DNA of 39,437 bases from CAZEDU01 sp964511185 (GCA_964511185.1 CAZEDU010000036.1:1-39437), one strand, 5' to 3'; shown: positions 7,696 to 16,061, counted from the stretch's first letter. Notes: a model not told the origin generated them from the sequence alone. Numbers and translations are program-made.

Positions 7696-8981
7696 GTGTA
7701 GGGGCTCACGAGGCCGTCGACGAACACCACGTCGTGCGTCGCCGGGTCCACGCGATAGGCTCGATCCCGATCGCGATCGGGCACCCACACGCGGCCCGCC
7801 GCATCGACGCTGACGCCGACGGGCTGCTCGCAATCGGGCAGAGCGACGAGCGCGTCGACGAACGCGACCGCGACCGTGTCGAACTGCACGAGGCCGCACG
7901 GCTCGTTGCGCGCCGCCCAGAGCATGCCGTCGCGATCGACCTGCAGCCCGCGCAGACGCGTCGGCGCATCGGCCTCGACGTGGAACACCGCCCACGTCTG
8001 ACTCGGCGGATCGAACCGCGAGATGTCGCCGAGCTGCCCCGCGAGCCACGGTCGCCCCTCTGCATCGAGCGCGATGCCGTACGGACTCGTGTCGGTGGGG
8101 ACTTCCCACCGCGTGTGCTCGAGGCTGCGCGCGTCGATGCGCACGAGCGGCCCGGCCAGACCGATGACCCACAAGTCGTTGTTGCCGTCGACGGCACCTC
8201 CGTAGGGCCCGTGATCCTTGCGCAGCGGGACCCATCCGGGCACGTGGACCTCGTCGAGGAGCGTGCCGGTCGCGCCGTCGAGACGACGGAACTCGCCGAT
8301 CTCCGCGTCGTCGTCGTACCAACCGACCCACACGCGATCGTCGGCGAACGTGCAGCGATCCTCCCCGACATCCCATGCGGTCGGGCGCGGACCCACGCTG
8401 TAGACCGGCCGCGAAGGGACCTCGTGGCGCCACAGCACGCATTCGTCCTCGCCCCAGGGCAGCACGTCGGAGGGCCCCGACGAGGTCGCGATGTGCCCGT
8501 CGCCGTCGAGGTCGACACAGCGTGCCTCGATGGCGGCGATCCGCGTGACGCTGCCGTGCGCGACCTCGAGGCCACCGCGGTTGGTCACCGCGACGTCGCC
8601 TTCGAGACTCACCGCGGTGCGCGACGGATCGTCGGTGGCACCGTGCGGGCCGGTCCGGTAGCGCGCCACCTCTTTCGCCGTCTCGGTGTCGATCTTCGAC
8701 ACCGTGCCCTCGGCCGAGTTGGCGATCCAGATGTAGCTGAAGTCCGGCGTCTGCATCGAGCTGCCGCCGCCTTCGGGGCACGCCCCGCCCCCCGGGGGGC
8801 CGCCCGTCTCGTCGCCGCCGACATCGAGCCGGAGGCCGGGCTCCTCCGGTGCACCGCTCTCGGACTCCGCAGCCGTGGTGCCGAGCTCGATCCCGTCGGT
8901 GCCCTCGGGGAGCGCGGCCGGCGAGTGCACGCCGCACGCGACGAGCATCGTGAGCGCGACGGAGGCCGTCGACATCGCCAT
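7638..8981 (-). CDS. Beta-propeller lipoprotein (virginiamycin B lyase/NHL-like)
   Basis: 447-residue exported protein with a lipoprotein signal (MAMSTASVALTMLVACG, lipobox LVAC), then a low-complexity Gly/Pro/acidic linker to about residue 75. The rest is a repeated propeller pattern with blades such as YIWIANSAEGTVSKIDTETA, LWVIGLAGPLVRIDARSLEH and VWVPDRDRDRAYRVDPATHD, resembling Vgb-like or NHL propellers. A calcium-loop-like DLDGDGHIATSS sits between blades. The ATG shares one base with the stop of the pectate-lyase-like gene (TGATG), so the two are probably translationally coupled. Role unknown: it could bind a ligand or partner at the cell surface. No lyase active site can be confirmed. 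Its 3' end overlaps the antiporter by 58 bp. Confidence 0.75.
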   Translation of the reverse strand: MAMSTASVALTMLVACGVHSPAALPEGTDGIELGTTAAESESGAPEEPGLRLDVGGDETGGPPGGGACPEGGGSSMQTPDFSYIWIANSAEGTVSKIDTETAKEVARYRTGPHGATDDPSRTAVSLEGDVAVTNRGGLEVAHGSVTRIAAIEARCVDLDGDGHIATSSGPSDVLPWGEDECVLWRHEVPSRPVYSVGPRPTAWDVGEDRCTFADDRVWVGWYDDDAEIGEFRRLDGATGTLLDEVHVPGWVPLRKDHGPYGGAVDGNNDLWVIGLAGPLVRIDARSLEHTRWEVPTDTSPYGIALDAEGRPWLAGQLGDISRFDPPSQTWAVFHVEADAPTRLRGLQVDRDGMLWAARNEPCGLVQFDTVAVAFVDALVALPDCEQPVGVSVDAAGRVWVPDRDRDRAYRVDPATHDVVFVDGLVSPYTYSDMTGAGLALAFTPPEG

Positions 8982-10558
8982 CAGATCCTCGCCGCGGCGA
9001 TGAACGCCGCGAGCAGCTCGACGTTGGTGTTGAAGGTGGCGCTGTGGATCTCGCCGTCCTGCACCCAACGCCCTTGGTCGTCGAGCGCGTCGATCACGAC
9101 CTGCACCTCGCCGTGCATCGACTCCCAGCTCGGCGGCTGCACGGGCTCGCCATCGAGGACGCGCTCGTACTCCGCCTCGATCGCGGGCAGCCGCGACGGC
9201 TGCTTGAACCCGTAGTGCGTCGGGAGATCCGAGTCGTCGTACGTGAGCTCGTAGTCGCTCGTCATGTAGAGCGGCGTGTTGGTCTCGAGCTCGTAGAACC
9301 GGGCCAGCTGTCCATCCACCAGCAGGCTCTGCTCGAGATACGCGAGCGCCTCGGGCACGGGTGTCAGCCAGGCCGGGTCCCCGGTGAATTCGGCGATCGC
9401 GATGAGGGCCTCCATCGCGTCCTGCGATTCCCAGCCGGTCACCGCCGGAGGCTCGAATCGCCGCGCCCACGCCGGTCGCATCTGTGCGTCGTACTGCTGT
9501 GCCCACGCCGGCTGTGGGTCGGGCATCTGCGCCAGCAGCAGGAACCCGCCCAGATCGATCAACGCATCGTGCCACGCCTGCTCCCCGTAGACCTCGTAGG
9601 CCGCGACCAACGCTCCGGTCAGCGTCCCCGGGATCGCGTCGTTGAGGGTGTAGTGCCACCAGTAGTCGCCGCCCGGATAGGTGTCGGGATACGGGCCGTC
9701 GTAGTAGTGCGCCTGCATGACCGGGCGCGCTTCCACGGGATCGTCGGTCCAGATCTGCCCGAAACCACCGTTGGCGTACTGGCCGTTGGCGAGCATCCGA
9801 TCGAGCGCATACCCGACCGCTTCCTCGAGCGCGGGATCGGTGTGGCCCATCGCCGCATCGAGGCGCGACAGCAGGCGGATCACCGCTTGCGAGGTGTCGT
9901 CGTCCAGCTGCGAGTTGTTCTTGCCGGTGCCCATGCCGTTGCGGTAGTCGGCGCTCAGCGATCCGTTCGGGTCGAAATCGATGGCCTTCTCCCACCCGCC
10001 GGAGCGGAGCTGTCCGTAGAGCAGCGCGGTGGCCGACGCGTGGGCGGCCTCGAGGTAGTACGCGTCGCACGTCGCGTGATAGGCCTGCAGGTAGGCCATG
10101 GCGACGGCGGGCGTGCCGGGAGGCTGCACCCAGATCTGATCGACCGTCGCGTCGCCCTCTCCCCAGCGCAGCGCGAGATCTTCGGTGTAGCGCCACACGT
10201 AGCCGTCGTGCGTCGCGACCTGTTCGCGGAAGAACGTCGCCGCCTGCTTCAGCGCGACGATGGCGGGCTCCGCTTCGGGCACGAACTGCGGCGGCGAATC
10301 GCACGAGAGGGCACCGGGCGGCGGCTCGCCACCGGTCGAGCCGGTCGAGGCGTCACCGCCCCCGGTCGAGCCGTCGCTGCCCGATGCGGGGTCGGTCGCC
10401 GATGCCGAGGAGCCCGTGGAAGAGCCGGCCGACGATCCGGCGTCTTCGCCGTCATCGATCGACGCGGGCGACGTCTGCGAGCCGCACGAAATGACGAGCA
10501 CGACGGCGAGCATTCGCGTGGCACGATGCAGGAGGCTGCACGAGCGCGGGCGTGACAT
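8981..10558 (-). CDS. Pectate-lyase-family-10-like lipoprotein
   Basis: 525-residue exported protein. The N-terminus has a lipoprotein-type signal (RMLAVVLVISCGS, Cys near residue 25). A Ser/Gly/Thr/Ala/Asp-rich linker covers about residues 30-80, of the sort common in Nannocystaceae lipoproteins. The remainder is an (alpha/alpha)-toroid-like sequence with WWHYTLNDAIPGTLTGAL, QMPDPQPAWAQQYDAQMRPAWARRFEPP, DGQLARFYELETNTPLYMT and YDDSDLPTHYGFK, features I associate with the family 10 pectate lyase group. Such enzymes cleave polygalacturonate by beta-elimination using calcium. Whether this one is catalytic or acts on another acidic polysaccharide is uncertain. The start at 10558 has GAGAGG five to six bases upstream. 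It precedes the propeller lipoprotein with a one-base overlap. Confidence 0.7.
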   Translation of the reverse strand: MSRPRSCSLLHRATRMLAVVLVISCGSQTSPASIDDGEDAGSSAGSSTGSSASATDPASGSDGSTGGGDASTGSTGGEPPPGALSCDSPPQFVPEAEPAIVALKQAATFFREQVATHDGYVWRYTEDLALRWGEGDATVDQIWVQPPGTPAVAMAYLQAYHATCDAYYLEAAHASATALLYGQLRSGGWEKAIDFDPNGSLSADYRNGMGTGKNNSQLDDDTSQAVIRLLSRLDAAMGHTDPALEEAVGYALDRMLANGQYANGGFGQIWTDDPVEARPVMQAHYYDGPYPDTYPGGDYWWHYTLNDAIPGTLTGALVAAYEVYGEQAWHDALIDLGGFLLLAQMPDPQPAWAQQYDAQMRPAWARRFEPPAVTGWESQDAMEALIAIAEFTGDPAWLTPVPEALAYLEQSLLVDGQLARFYELETNTPLYMTSDYELTYDDSDLPTHYGFKQPSRLPAIEAEYERVLDGEPVQPPSWESMHGEVQVVIDALDDQGRWVQDGEIHSATFNTNVELLAAFIAAARI

Positions 10559-10629
10559 GAGGACCTCTCGCCGCGGCGTGGTCGCCACGGTGAGGGTGAG
10601 TGGTCGGAACCCCACCCTTCGTTACGCGC

Positions 10630-11549
10630 TCATTTGCCCGCCGGCTTCGCGCGCGGGTGCGCCTTCTCGTAGACGTCCTGCAGCTGCCCGAGCGTGAGAT
10701 GCGTGTAGCGTTGCGTCGTCGAGAGGCTCGCGTGGCCGAGCAGCGACTGGATCGTGCGCAGGTCGGCGCCCGAGTCGAGCAGATGCGTCGCGAAGCTGTG
10801 GCGCAGCCCGTGCGGGCCGATCCGCGCGCGCGCCCCCGTGCCCAGGCAGCGGCTGTACACGAGATTGCGGATCGATCGCACGCCCATCCTCCCGCCGCGA
10901 TCGGCGAGGAACACCGCCTGCGCCGGCGAGCGCGGCGTCGCGAGCTCGTGCCTACGTGCGAGCCAGTCGCGCAGCGCGGCCGCGGCAGCCTTGCCCAGAC
11001 CACGCGCACGCGCATGCTCGGCCCGTCGACCTCGAGGTGACCGATGTCGAGCGACGCGCACTCGGACACACGCAGCCCCGCGCCGTAGAGCACCTCGAGG
11101 ATCGCCTTGTCCCTCGCGCCGCGCGGGCCCGGCACGTGTGGCGCATCGATGATCCCGCCCACGTCCTCGACCGGCAGCGCGACCGGGAGCTTCTGCCGGC
11201 GCTTCGGCGTGGCCACGAGCGCGACCTCGTTGTCCGCGATGATCCCGGCGCGCCGCAGCCACTCGCCGAACGTCCGCAGCGCCGACAGCTTGCGCGCGAC
11301 CGTGGCCGTCGCTCGCTTCGCGTCGTGCAGCGCGGCGAGGAACGCCCTCACCTCGCGCAGGTTGAGGTCGTCGGCACGCGGCTCCCGACCGCGCCGCTGC
11401 TCCACGAACTCCGCGAAGCCGACGAGGTCCCGGCGATACGCCGCGATCGTGTTGCCCGACGCGCGCACCTCCGACCGCAGGTGCTCGACGAAGGCATCGA
11501 TCGCGGCGCGCACGAACCCGAGCTTAGGCGTCGCGAGGGCGTTGGGCAA
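10630..11549 (-). pseudogene. xerC: Xer-type tyrosine recombinase, frameshifted
   Basis: Tyrosine recombinase of the XerC/XerD class, which resolves chromosome dimers at dif. The N-terminal core-binding domain (AFVEHLRSEVRASGNTIAAYRRDL) and the first catalytic arginine (GAGLRVSE) are in one frame, from 11549 (TTG, or GTG at 11513) to about 11000. The rest is in another frame, from about 11002 to 10630: RHELATPRSPAQAVFLADRGG, HGLRHSFATHLL, LLGHASLSTTQRYTH, with the H-x-x-R, second His and Tyr intact. Compared with E. coli XerD, about ten residues equivalent to GKGNKERLVP are missing at the join, including the catalytic lysine of the beta-hairpin. As written the protein would be inactive. A deletion of about 30 bases that is not a multiple of three, real or from assembly, explains this. 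The length is otherwise normal. Confidence 0.8.
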
Positions 11550-11567
11550 AATCCTGGCGCGGCAGGC

Positions 11568-12692
11568 TCACGGGCACTCGAAGTCCACCGTCACGCGCCC
11601 GTTGCGGCCGAGGATCGTCGCGATGTCGCCGCAATCCTCCCCGTCGAGCGGCGTGCGGGTCGCGATCACCTCGTCGCCCTGGCGGAACGTCTCGTTCTCC
11701 GCGAGCGGCGTGAGGTTGCGGATCGCCGAGCCCGACACGTCGAGCACGCGCAGCACCTCGAGCAGCTCGACGCCGGCGAGGTTCTGTACCGGATTGTTCG
11801 TGAGCACGACCTGGTTCACGTTGGGCCACGACGCGAGGAACTGCACCGACGTGATGCCGTTTTCGGCCGCGCCGAGCACCTCCATCACCGCCGGGACCGC
11901 CGCGCGGGTCCACCCCGCTCGGGTCATCGCTCGGCGGTGGGCCTGCGAGTAGCCCTCGAAGCGCGACAGCTCCGCGGCTTGCGCGTTGAACGCCTGAATC
12001 GTCTTGAGCCCCCCCAGCCCCTCGTGCACCTGCGCGGACAGCTCGCCCATCTGCTGGAGCCCCTCGCGGCTGCGCCTCATGAACGAGCGCGTGAGCCGGG
12101 CGGCCGGAAAGATGGCGATCGGCGTGAGCAGCAAGAGCGCGAGCGCCAGCTTCCAGCTGCTCGTCACCGCGACCAGCGCGAGCACGAGGATCTGCAGCCC
12201 GTCGCGCACGTACGAGGCGAGCGCGTAGGTCGCGGCGGTCTCCACCGAGCTCACGTCCGCGGTGAAGCGGTTGAGCAGGTCGCCCACGCGCGCCTGCGCG
12301 AGCTGGTGCGGCGAGAGCGTGGAGAGCTTGGTGAACAGATCGCGCCTCAAGTCGAGGCCGACCCGCTGGCCATAGAGGCCCATCCAATAAAACTGCCCCA
12401 GGTAGGCGATCCCCTTCACCACGCCGATGGAGACGATGATCAGCGGCAAGCCCCAGAGCGCCTGCTCGCGATCGAGCGCGTGCAGCGACGGGAAGAAGGT
12501 CCCGAGCGCGCCCAGGCTGTCGATCCGCCCGGTGAGCAGGAAGCGCAGCGCGGGGCCCGCGAGGTAGGCGAGCGCGCCGGTGGTGAGCCCCAGCACCGTC
12601 ATGCACGAGAAGGCGAGCGCGAGCAGCCGGCGATAAGGTCGGCCGTAGCGCCACAGGCGTCGGTACACCTCGCGCGGCTGGAGCGCGCTCAT
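11568..12692 (-). CDS. msbA: Chimeric ORF: MsbA-like exporter N-terminus joined to a leucine-rich-repeat tail
   Basis: 374-residue reading frame made of two unrelated parts. Residues 1-272 are the six-helix membrane domain of an MsbA-type lipid exporter (WRYGRPYRRLLALAFSCMTV, FYWMGLYGQRVGLDLRRDLF, QARVGDLLNRFTADVSSVE, GLGGLKTIQAFNAQAAE). At RAAVPAVMEVLGA the sequence stops being transporter-like. Residues ~274-374 are about four internalin-like leucine-rich repeats (VNQVVLTNNPVQNLAG, LRVLDVSGSAIRNLTPLAEN) ending in DGEDCGDIATILGRNG. The whole ATP-binding domain, about 300 residues with Walker A and B, is absent. The start MSALQPREVYRRLW is the usual beginning of the family; a GTG at 12773 is possible. 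It is divergent from lpxB, which fits a lipid A role for the original msbA. As it stands the product cannot be a working exporter. A misjoin of two contigs is the likeliest explanation. Confidence 0.8.
   Translation of the reverse strand: MSALQPREVYRRLWRYGRPYRRLLALAFSCMTVLGLTTGALAYLAGPALRFLLTGRIDSLGALGTFFPSLHALDREQALWGLPLIIVSIGVVKGIAYLGQFYWMGLYGQRVGLDLRRDLFTKLSTLSPHQLAQARVGDLLNRFTADVSSVETAATYALASYVRDGLQILVLALVAVTSSWKLALALLLLTPIAIFPAARLTRSFMRRSREGLQQMGELSAQVHEGLGGLKTIQAFNAQAAELSRFEGYSQAHRRAMTRAGWTRAAVPAVMEVLGAAENGITSVQFLASWPNVNQVVLTNNPVQNLAGVELLEVLRVLDVSGSAIRNLTPLAENETFRQGDEVIATRTPLDGEDCGDIATILGRNGRVTVDFECP
11863..11875. other. Predicted chimeric breakpoint with 13-bp inverted repeat
   Basis: The switch from MsbA-like to leucine-rich-repeat sequence falls here. 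The plus strand reads TCGGC, CGC, GCCGA, a perfect 5-bp inverted repeat with a 3-base spacer. Short GC-rich inverted repeats are typical sites for template switching or misassembly. Confidence 0.55.
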
Positions 12693-12785
12693 CGGCCGAC
12701 CTTGCGCAAGGCGACCTGGGCGAGGCGGTGCTCGTCGAGAAGAACGGTCCTCAAACGGGTCGGGAGGATACACTCCTGAGCGACT

Positions 12786-13919
12786 ATGTCGCTCACGTCG
12801 ATACTGGTGGTGGCCGGCGAGGCCTCGGGGGACCAGATTGCGGCCGGGCTGGTGCAGGCGCTGAACGCCAAGCGCGCCGACCTGCGGTTTTTCGGGATGG
12901 GCGGCGATCTGCTGGCGGCCGAGCAGGTGGAGCTGCTCTACCGCGCCGAGGAGATCTCGGTGATGGGCTTCACCGAGGTGCTGCCCAAGCTGCCGCGCAT
13001 CGTCCAGGTGCTGCGCGGGTTGGCCGAGGCGGCCCAGCGTCGGCGACCGGCGTGCGCGATCCTGGTCGACGTGCCGGACTTCAACCTGCGTCTGGCCAAG
13101 CGGCTCAAGGCGCTCGGCATCCCGGTCGTGTACTACGTGAGCCCGATGGTCTGGGCGTGGCGCCGCCGCCGGGTGCTGACGGTCGCGGAGCGCGCGGACC
13201 GCCTGTTGTGCATCTTGCCGTTCGAGCCCCGGTACTACCGCGGCGCCGGCATCGAGGCGACCTACGTGGGCAACCCCGTGCTCGAGCGCGCCCCCACCCC
13301 GCTCACGCCGCAGGAGTACCGCAAGAGCCTCGGGCTCGACCCCGCGCGGCCGACGCTCGCGCTCCTGCCCGGCAGCCGCCGTGGAGAGATTCGGCGCATT
13401 CTTCCCACGCTGGTGGAGGTCGCGAAGAACCTGAGCGCCGAGAAGCCGCAGCTGCAGGTGGTGGTGCCGGTGGCGCCCAGCATCCCAGCCGAGGAGATCA
13501 AGAAGGCGTTCGCGGCGCGCGGCGTTCGGCCGCTGCTGGTCTCTGGCCGCGTCAACGACGCGGTGGGCGCCAGCGATGTCGCGGTGGTCACCAGCGGAAC
13601 AGCGGTGCTCGAGGCCGGGTTGATGCGCCGCCCCCTGGTGGTGGTCTACCGCACCTCGCTCCTCAACTACCTGCTGGGGAAGCTGCTCCTCAAGGTCGCG
13701 TACATCGGGCTGGTGAACCTGCTGGTCGGGCGGAAGGTGGTGCCCGAGCTGATTCAGGGCGAGATGACGCCGCCGCGCATCGTGAGCGAGGTGCGCGCGC
13801 TCTGGCAGGGCCCTAAGCGCGAGGAGATGCTCCAGGGGCTCGACGAGGCGCGCGCGCGGCTCGGGCCACCCGGCGCGTCGAAGCGGGCGGCCGAGGCGGT
13901 GCTGGCGCTCATCCCCTAG
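12786..13919 (+). CDS. lpxB: Lipid-A-disaccharide synthase
   Basis: 377-residue peripheral inner-membrane glycosyltransferase (GT19) that joins UDP-2,3-diacylglucosamine and lipid X to form the lipid A disaccharide. The N-terminal half shows VVAGEASGDQIAAGLV, FFGMGGDLLAAEQVELL, ISVMGFTEVLPKLP and DVPDFNLRLAKRLK, all LpxB signatures. The C-terminal UDP-binding half shows LLPGSRRGEIRRILP, VTSGTAVLEAGLMRRPLVVVYRTS and VPELIQGEMTPPRI. The length is normal. The ATG at 12786 begins MSLTSILVVAGEASGD, matching the family's N-terminus; a GGAGG lies about 13 bases upstream. It is transcribed away from the truncated msbA. In many proteobacteria lpxB closes the lpxD-fabZ-lpxA series; here it is about 4 kb away on the opposite strand. 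Confidence 0.95.
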   Translation: MSLTSILVVAGEASGDQIAAGLVQALNAKRADLRFFGMGGDLLAAEQVELLYRAEEISVMGFTEVLPKLPRIVQVLRGLAEAAQRRRPACAILVDVPDFNLRLAKRLKALGIPVVYYVSPMVWAWRRRRVLTVAERADRLLCILPFEPRYYRGAGIEATYVGNPVLERAPTPLTPQEYRKSLGLDPARPTLALLPGSRRGEIRRILPTLVEVAKNLSAEKPQLQVVVPVAPSIPAEEIKKAFAARGVRPLLVSGRVNDAVGASDVAVVTSGTAVLEAGLMRRPLVVVYRTSLLNYLLGKLLLKVAYIGLVNLLVGRKVVPELIQGEMTPPRIVSEVRALWQGPKREEMLQGLDEARARLGPPGASKRAAEAVLALIP

Positions 13920-13954
13920 CGCTTGGGCTTGAAAGAAACTATGTGCCAGGCGCT

Positions 13955-14659
13955 ATGAACCCGGCGCTGGTCATCATTCCGACCTACAACGAACGCGAGA
14001 ACTTGAGCCCCATCACCCAGGCGGTGCTCGCGGCCGACGAGCGGGTCGACATTCTGGTGGTGGACGACAACAGCCCCGACGGCACCGGCCAGCTCGCCGA
14101 CGCGCTCGCCGCCGAGCAGCCGCGCCTTCGCGTGCTGCACCGGGAGAAGAAGGAAGGGCTCGGGCGCGCGTACCTGCACGCGTTCCGCTGGGCGCTGGAG
14201 AGCGGCTACCAGTTCATCATCGAGATGGACGCCGACTTCAGCCACGACCCCAAGTACCTCCCGCGGCTCATCGACGAGGCGCAGCGCGGCGCCGACGTCG
14301 TCTTGGGCTCGCGCTACGTCGAGGGCGGCGGGACGGTGAACTGGGGCCTGGGGCGCCGCGTGGTGAGCCGCGGCGGCTCGCTGTACGCGCGCACGATCCT
14401 GGGGCTGCCCACGCGCGATCTCACCGGCGGGTTCAAGTGCTTCCGCCGACGCGTGCTCGAGACGCTGCCGCTGCACGAAGTGAAGAGCACCGGCTACGCG
14501 TTTCAGATCGAGCTGACGTACCGGGCGATCAAGCAGGGCTTCTCGGTGAAGGAGATTCCCATCGTGTTCGAGGACCGGCGGGTCGGTCAGTCGAAGATGA
14601 GCCGGAAGATCTTCCTCGAGGCGCTCACCATGGTGTGGAAGTTGAGGATTGCCGTTTGA
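13955..14659 (+). CDS. Polyprenol-phosphate mannosyltransferase-like GT2 glycosyltransferase
   Basis: 234-residue GT2 enzyme of the dolichol-phosphate mannose synthase type, which transfers a sugar from a nucleotide donor to polyprenyl phosphate at the inner membrane. Visible motifs are PTYNERENL near the N-terminus, DILVVDDNSPDGTG, the donor-site IIEMDADFSHDP, VLGSRYVEGG, and TGGFKCFRRRVLE before FEDRRVGQSKMS. There is no C-terminal membrane domain, as in bacterial soluble-type synthases. I start at ATG 13955 (MNPALVIIPTYNE); GTG 13943 in the same frame is the alternative. It follows lpxB by 35 bp on the same strand and is probably co-transcribed. The sugar is not certain from sequence. It ends just before a perfect palindrome. 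Confidence 0.88.
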   Translation: MNPALVIIPTYNERENLSPITQAVLAADERVDILVVDDNSPDGTGQLADALAAEQPRLRVLHREKKEGLGRAYLHAFRWALESGYQFIIEMDADFSHDPKYLPRLIDEAQRGADVVLGSRYVEGGGTVNWGLGRRVVSRGGSLYARTILGLPTRDLTGGFKCFRRRVLETLPLHEVKSTGYAFQIELTYRAIKQGFSVKEIPIVFEDRRVGQSKMSRKIFLEALTMVWKLRIAV

Positions 14660-14661
14660 GT

Positions 14662-14678
14662 TCGGGGACAGTCCCCGA
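14662..14678. terminator. 17-bp palindrome filling the gap between two convergent stop codons
   Basis: TCGGGGAC, A, GTCCCCGA is a perfect 8-bp inverted repeat with a single-base centre. It lies exactly between the TGA of the glycosyltransferase (14657-14659) and the TAA of the EAL gene (14679-14681). It could end transcription from both sides or be a copy of a REP-like repeat. There is no T-tract, so a simple intrinsic terminator is unproven. Confidence 0.5.
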
Positions 14679-15962
14679 TTAGGGCGGAGCGGTCGGGACG
14701 GGGAAGCCCGGCGCGGGGCGGGCGAAGAGGAAGCCCTGGCCCCACGGGACGCCGAGATCGACCAACGCCTCGTACTCTTCCTTGTTCTCGATGCCCTCGG
14801 CGATGACGGTCGCGTCGGCGGCGCGGCCCACCGAGAGCATGCTGGAGATGAGCGCCTGCTTGACCCGGCTCTGGTTCACGCCGCGCACCAAGGAGATGTC
14901 GAGCTTCAAGAAGTCCGGCTTGAGCCGCAGCACGTGGTCCAGGTTGGCGTAGCCGGCGCCCAAGTCGTCGACCGCGACGCGAATGCCGCCTTTGCGCAGG
15001 TCGGAGATGCCTTCGACCAGGTATTCGTAGTTGCGGATCGCCGTGCCTTCGTTGATCTCGAGCACGATGCGACCCGCGCCGACCTGGCGCGACTGCTCGA
15101 CGACCCAACGTCGGAAGTTCGGGTCGTTGATCAGGCTTGGCACCACGTTGGCGAACAGGAGCGCGCCCGGCGGGAGCGTGGCGGCGCTGGCGAAGTTCAC
15201 CGCGCAGCAGGCCCGATCCAGCTCGCTCACCAGGCCGACGTGGTTGGCCATCGAGAAGAGCGTCGCCGGGTTGGCCAGCTCGCTCCCCGCCGGGCCGCGG
15301 ATCAACGCCTCGTAGGCCTTCACGTTGCTGCCCGGCATCTGGAGGATGGGCTGGAAGACGGTGGAGAGCTGGCGGTGGACGATGAGGTCGCGCAGCCGCT
15401 CGCGCGCGCGGGTGTCCATGCGGTGTGACTGATCCACCGCCATCGCCCGCGCCTGATCGAGCGCTCGATAGATGAGCCGCTCCGGTTGGATCATCGGGTT
15501 GGGCATCACCAGCGCATAGCCAAGCCGAAAACGGCCGAAGGCGCCCAGCGGCCGCGTCAGGTCGCTCACGATGCCGGCGAGCGCGACCCAGATGCGATCG
15601 GCGACCTTGTCGATGGCCGGGTGATCGAGCGCGCGGTTCTCTCGCGAGCCATCCAAAAAAATGGCCAGCTGCTCGCCGAAGCGGCGCACGCTGCAGATCA
15701 GATCGCTGGCGCGGATGACCTGCGTGCGCATCTGCAAGAGGCTGTCGGAGAGCTTGCCGAGCAGCTCGTTGTACACCGCGCTGCCGCACTCCGACTCGAT
15801 GGCGGACAAGGGCTCCAAGTCGATGAGCATCACGCCCAAGTGACCGTTGTGCTGCAGCAGCCCGCAGACGTCGTGAATGATCGAAGTGAGCGCCGGCAGA
15901 TCGCTGCCGCCGTCGATCTCGACTCTGTGCGTCTCGGGGTTTTTAACCTCTGCCGCGCTCAT
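14679..15962 (-). CDS. EAL-domain protein with degenerate GGDEF-like N-terminus
   Basis: 427 residues. The N-terminal ~170 residues resemble a degenerate GGDEF domain (VMLIDLEPLSAIESECG; RRFGEQLAIFL in place of GGDEF), so cyclic-di-GMP synthesis is unlikely. From about 190 there is an EAL phosphodiesterase domain, which hydrolyses cyclic di-GMP to pGpG. The catalytic set looks complete: E218 of EAL (AYEALIRG), N272, E302 (LEINEG), D332 and D333 (VDDLGAGYANL), K353 (LKLD), the later AEGIEN glutamate and GQGF near the end. There is no membrane segment or receiver domain, so it is probably cytoplasmic. AGAGGGGG lies upstream of the ATG at 15962. It is convergent with the glycosyltransferase. Activity is likely but not certain, since the loop reads DDLGAGYAN, not DDFGTGYSS. 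Confidence 0.88.
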   Translation of the reverse strand: MSAAEVKNPETHRVEIDGGSDLPALTSIIHDVCGLLQHNGHLGVMLIDLEPLSAIESECGSAVYNELLGKLSDSLLQMRTQVIRASDLICSVRRFGEQLAIFLDGSRENRALDHPAIDKVADRIWVALAGIVSDLTRPLGAFGRFRLGYALVMPNPMIQPERLIYRALDQARAMAVDQSHRMDTRARERLRDLIVHRQLSTVFQPILQMPGSNVKAYEALIRGPAGSELANPATLFSMANHVGLVSELDRACCAVNFASAATLPPGALLFANVVPSLINDPNFRRWVVEQSRQVGAGRIVLEINEGTAIRNYEYLVEGISDLRKGGIRVAVDDLGAGYANLDHVLRLKPDFLKLDISLVRGVNQSRVKQALISSMLSVGRAADATVIAEGIENKEEYEALVDLGVPWGQGFLFARPAPGFPVPTAPP

Positions 15963-16061
15963 CGAAGGGCCCCCTCTGGGAGTGCTTGCGGCGAAGCTCC
16001 ATGCTAACCGGCGCCGCAGAGCGCCACCATGTGCCGAACGGTGAGGCGGCTGTCGCCTAGG

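Noticed and set aside
5752..8937. Long minus-strand frame opposite the antiporter
   Set aside because: No family features and heavily biased composition; the antiporter and the propeller lipoprotein explain the sequence.
13917..13954. Imperfect inverted repeat between lpxB and the glycosyltransferase
   Set aside because: Mismatched arms, no T-tract, and the two genes look co-transcribed.
14679..15470. Diguanylate cyclase activity for the EAL protein
   Set aside because: The GGDEF position reads RFGEQ, which lacks the catalytic residues, so only the EAL half is treated as enzymatic.
16020..16061. Short hairpin AGGCG/CGCCT after the OmpA-like gene, considered as a terminator
   Set aside because: Five-base stem without a T-tract; too weak to call.
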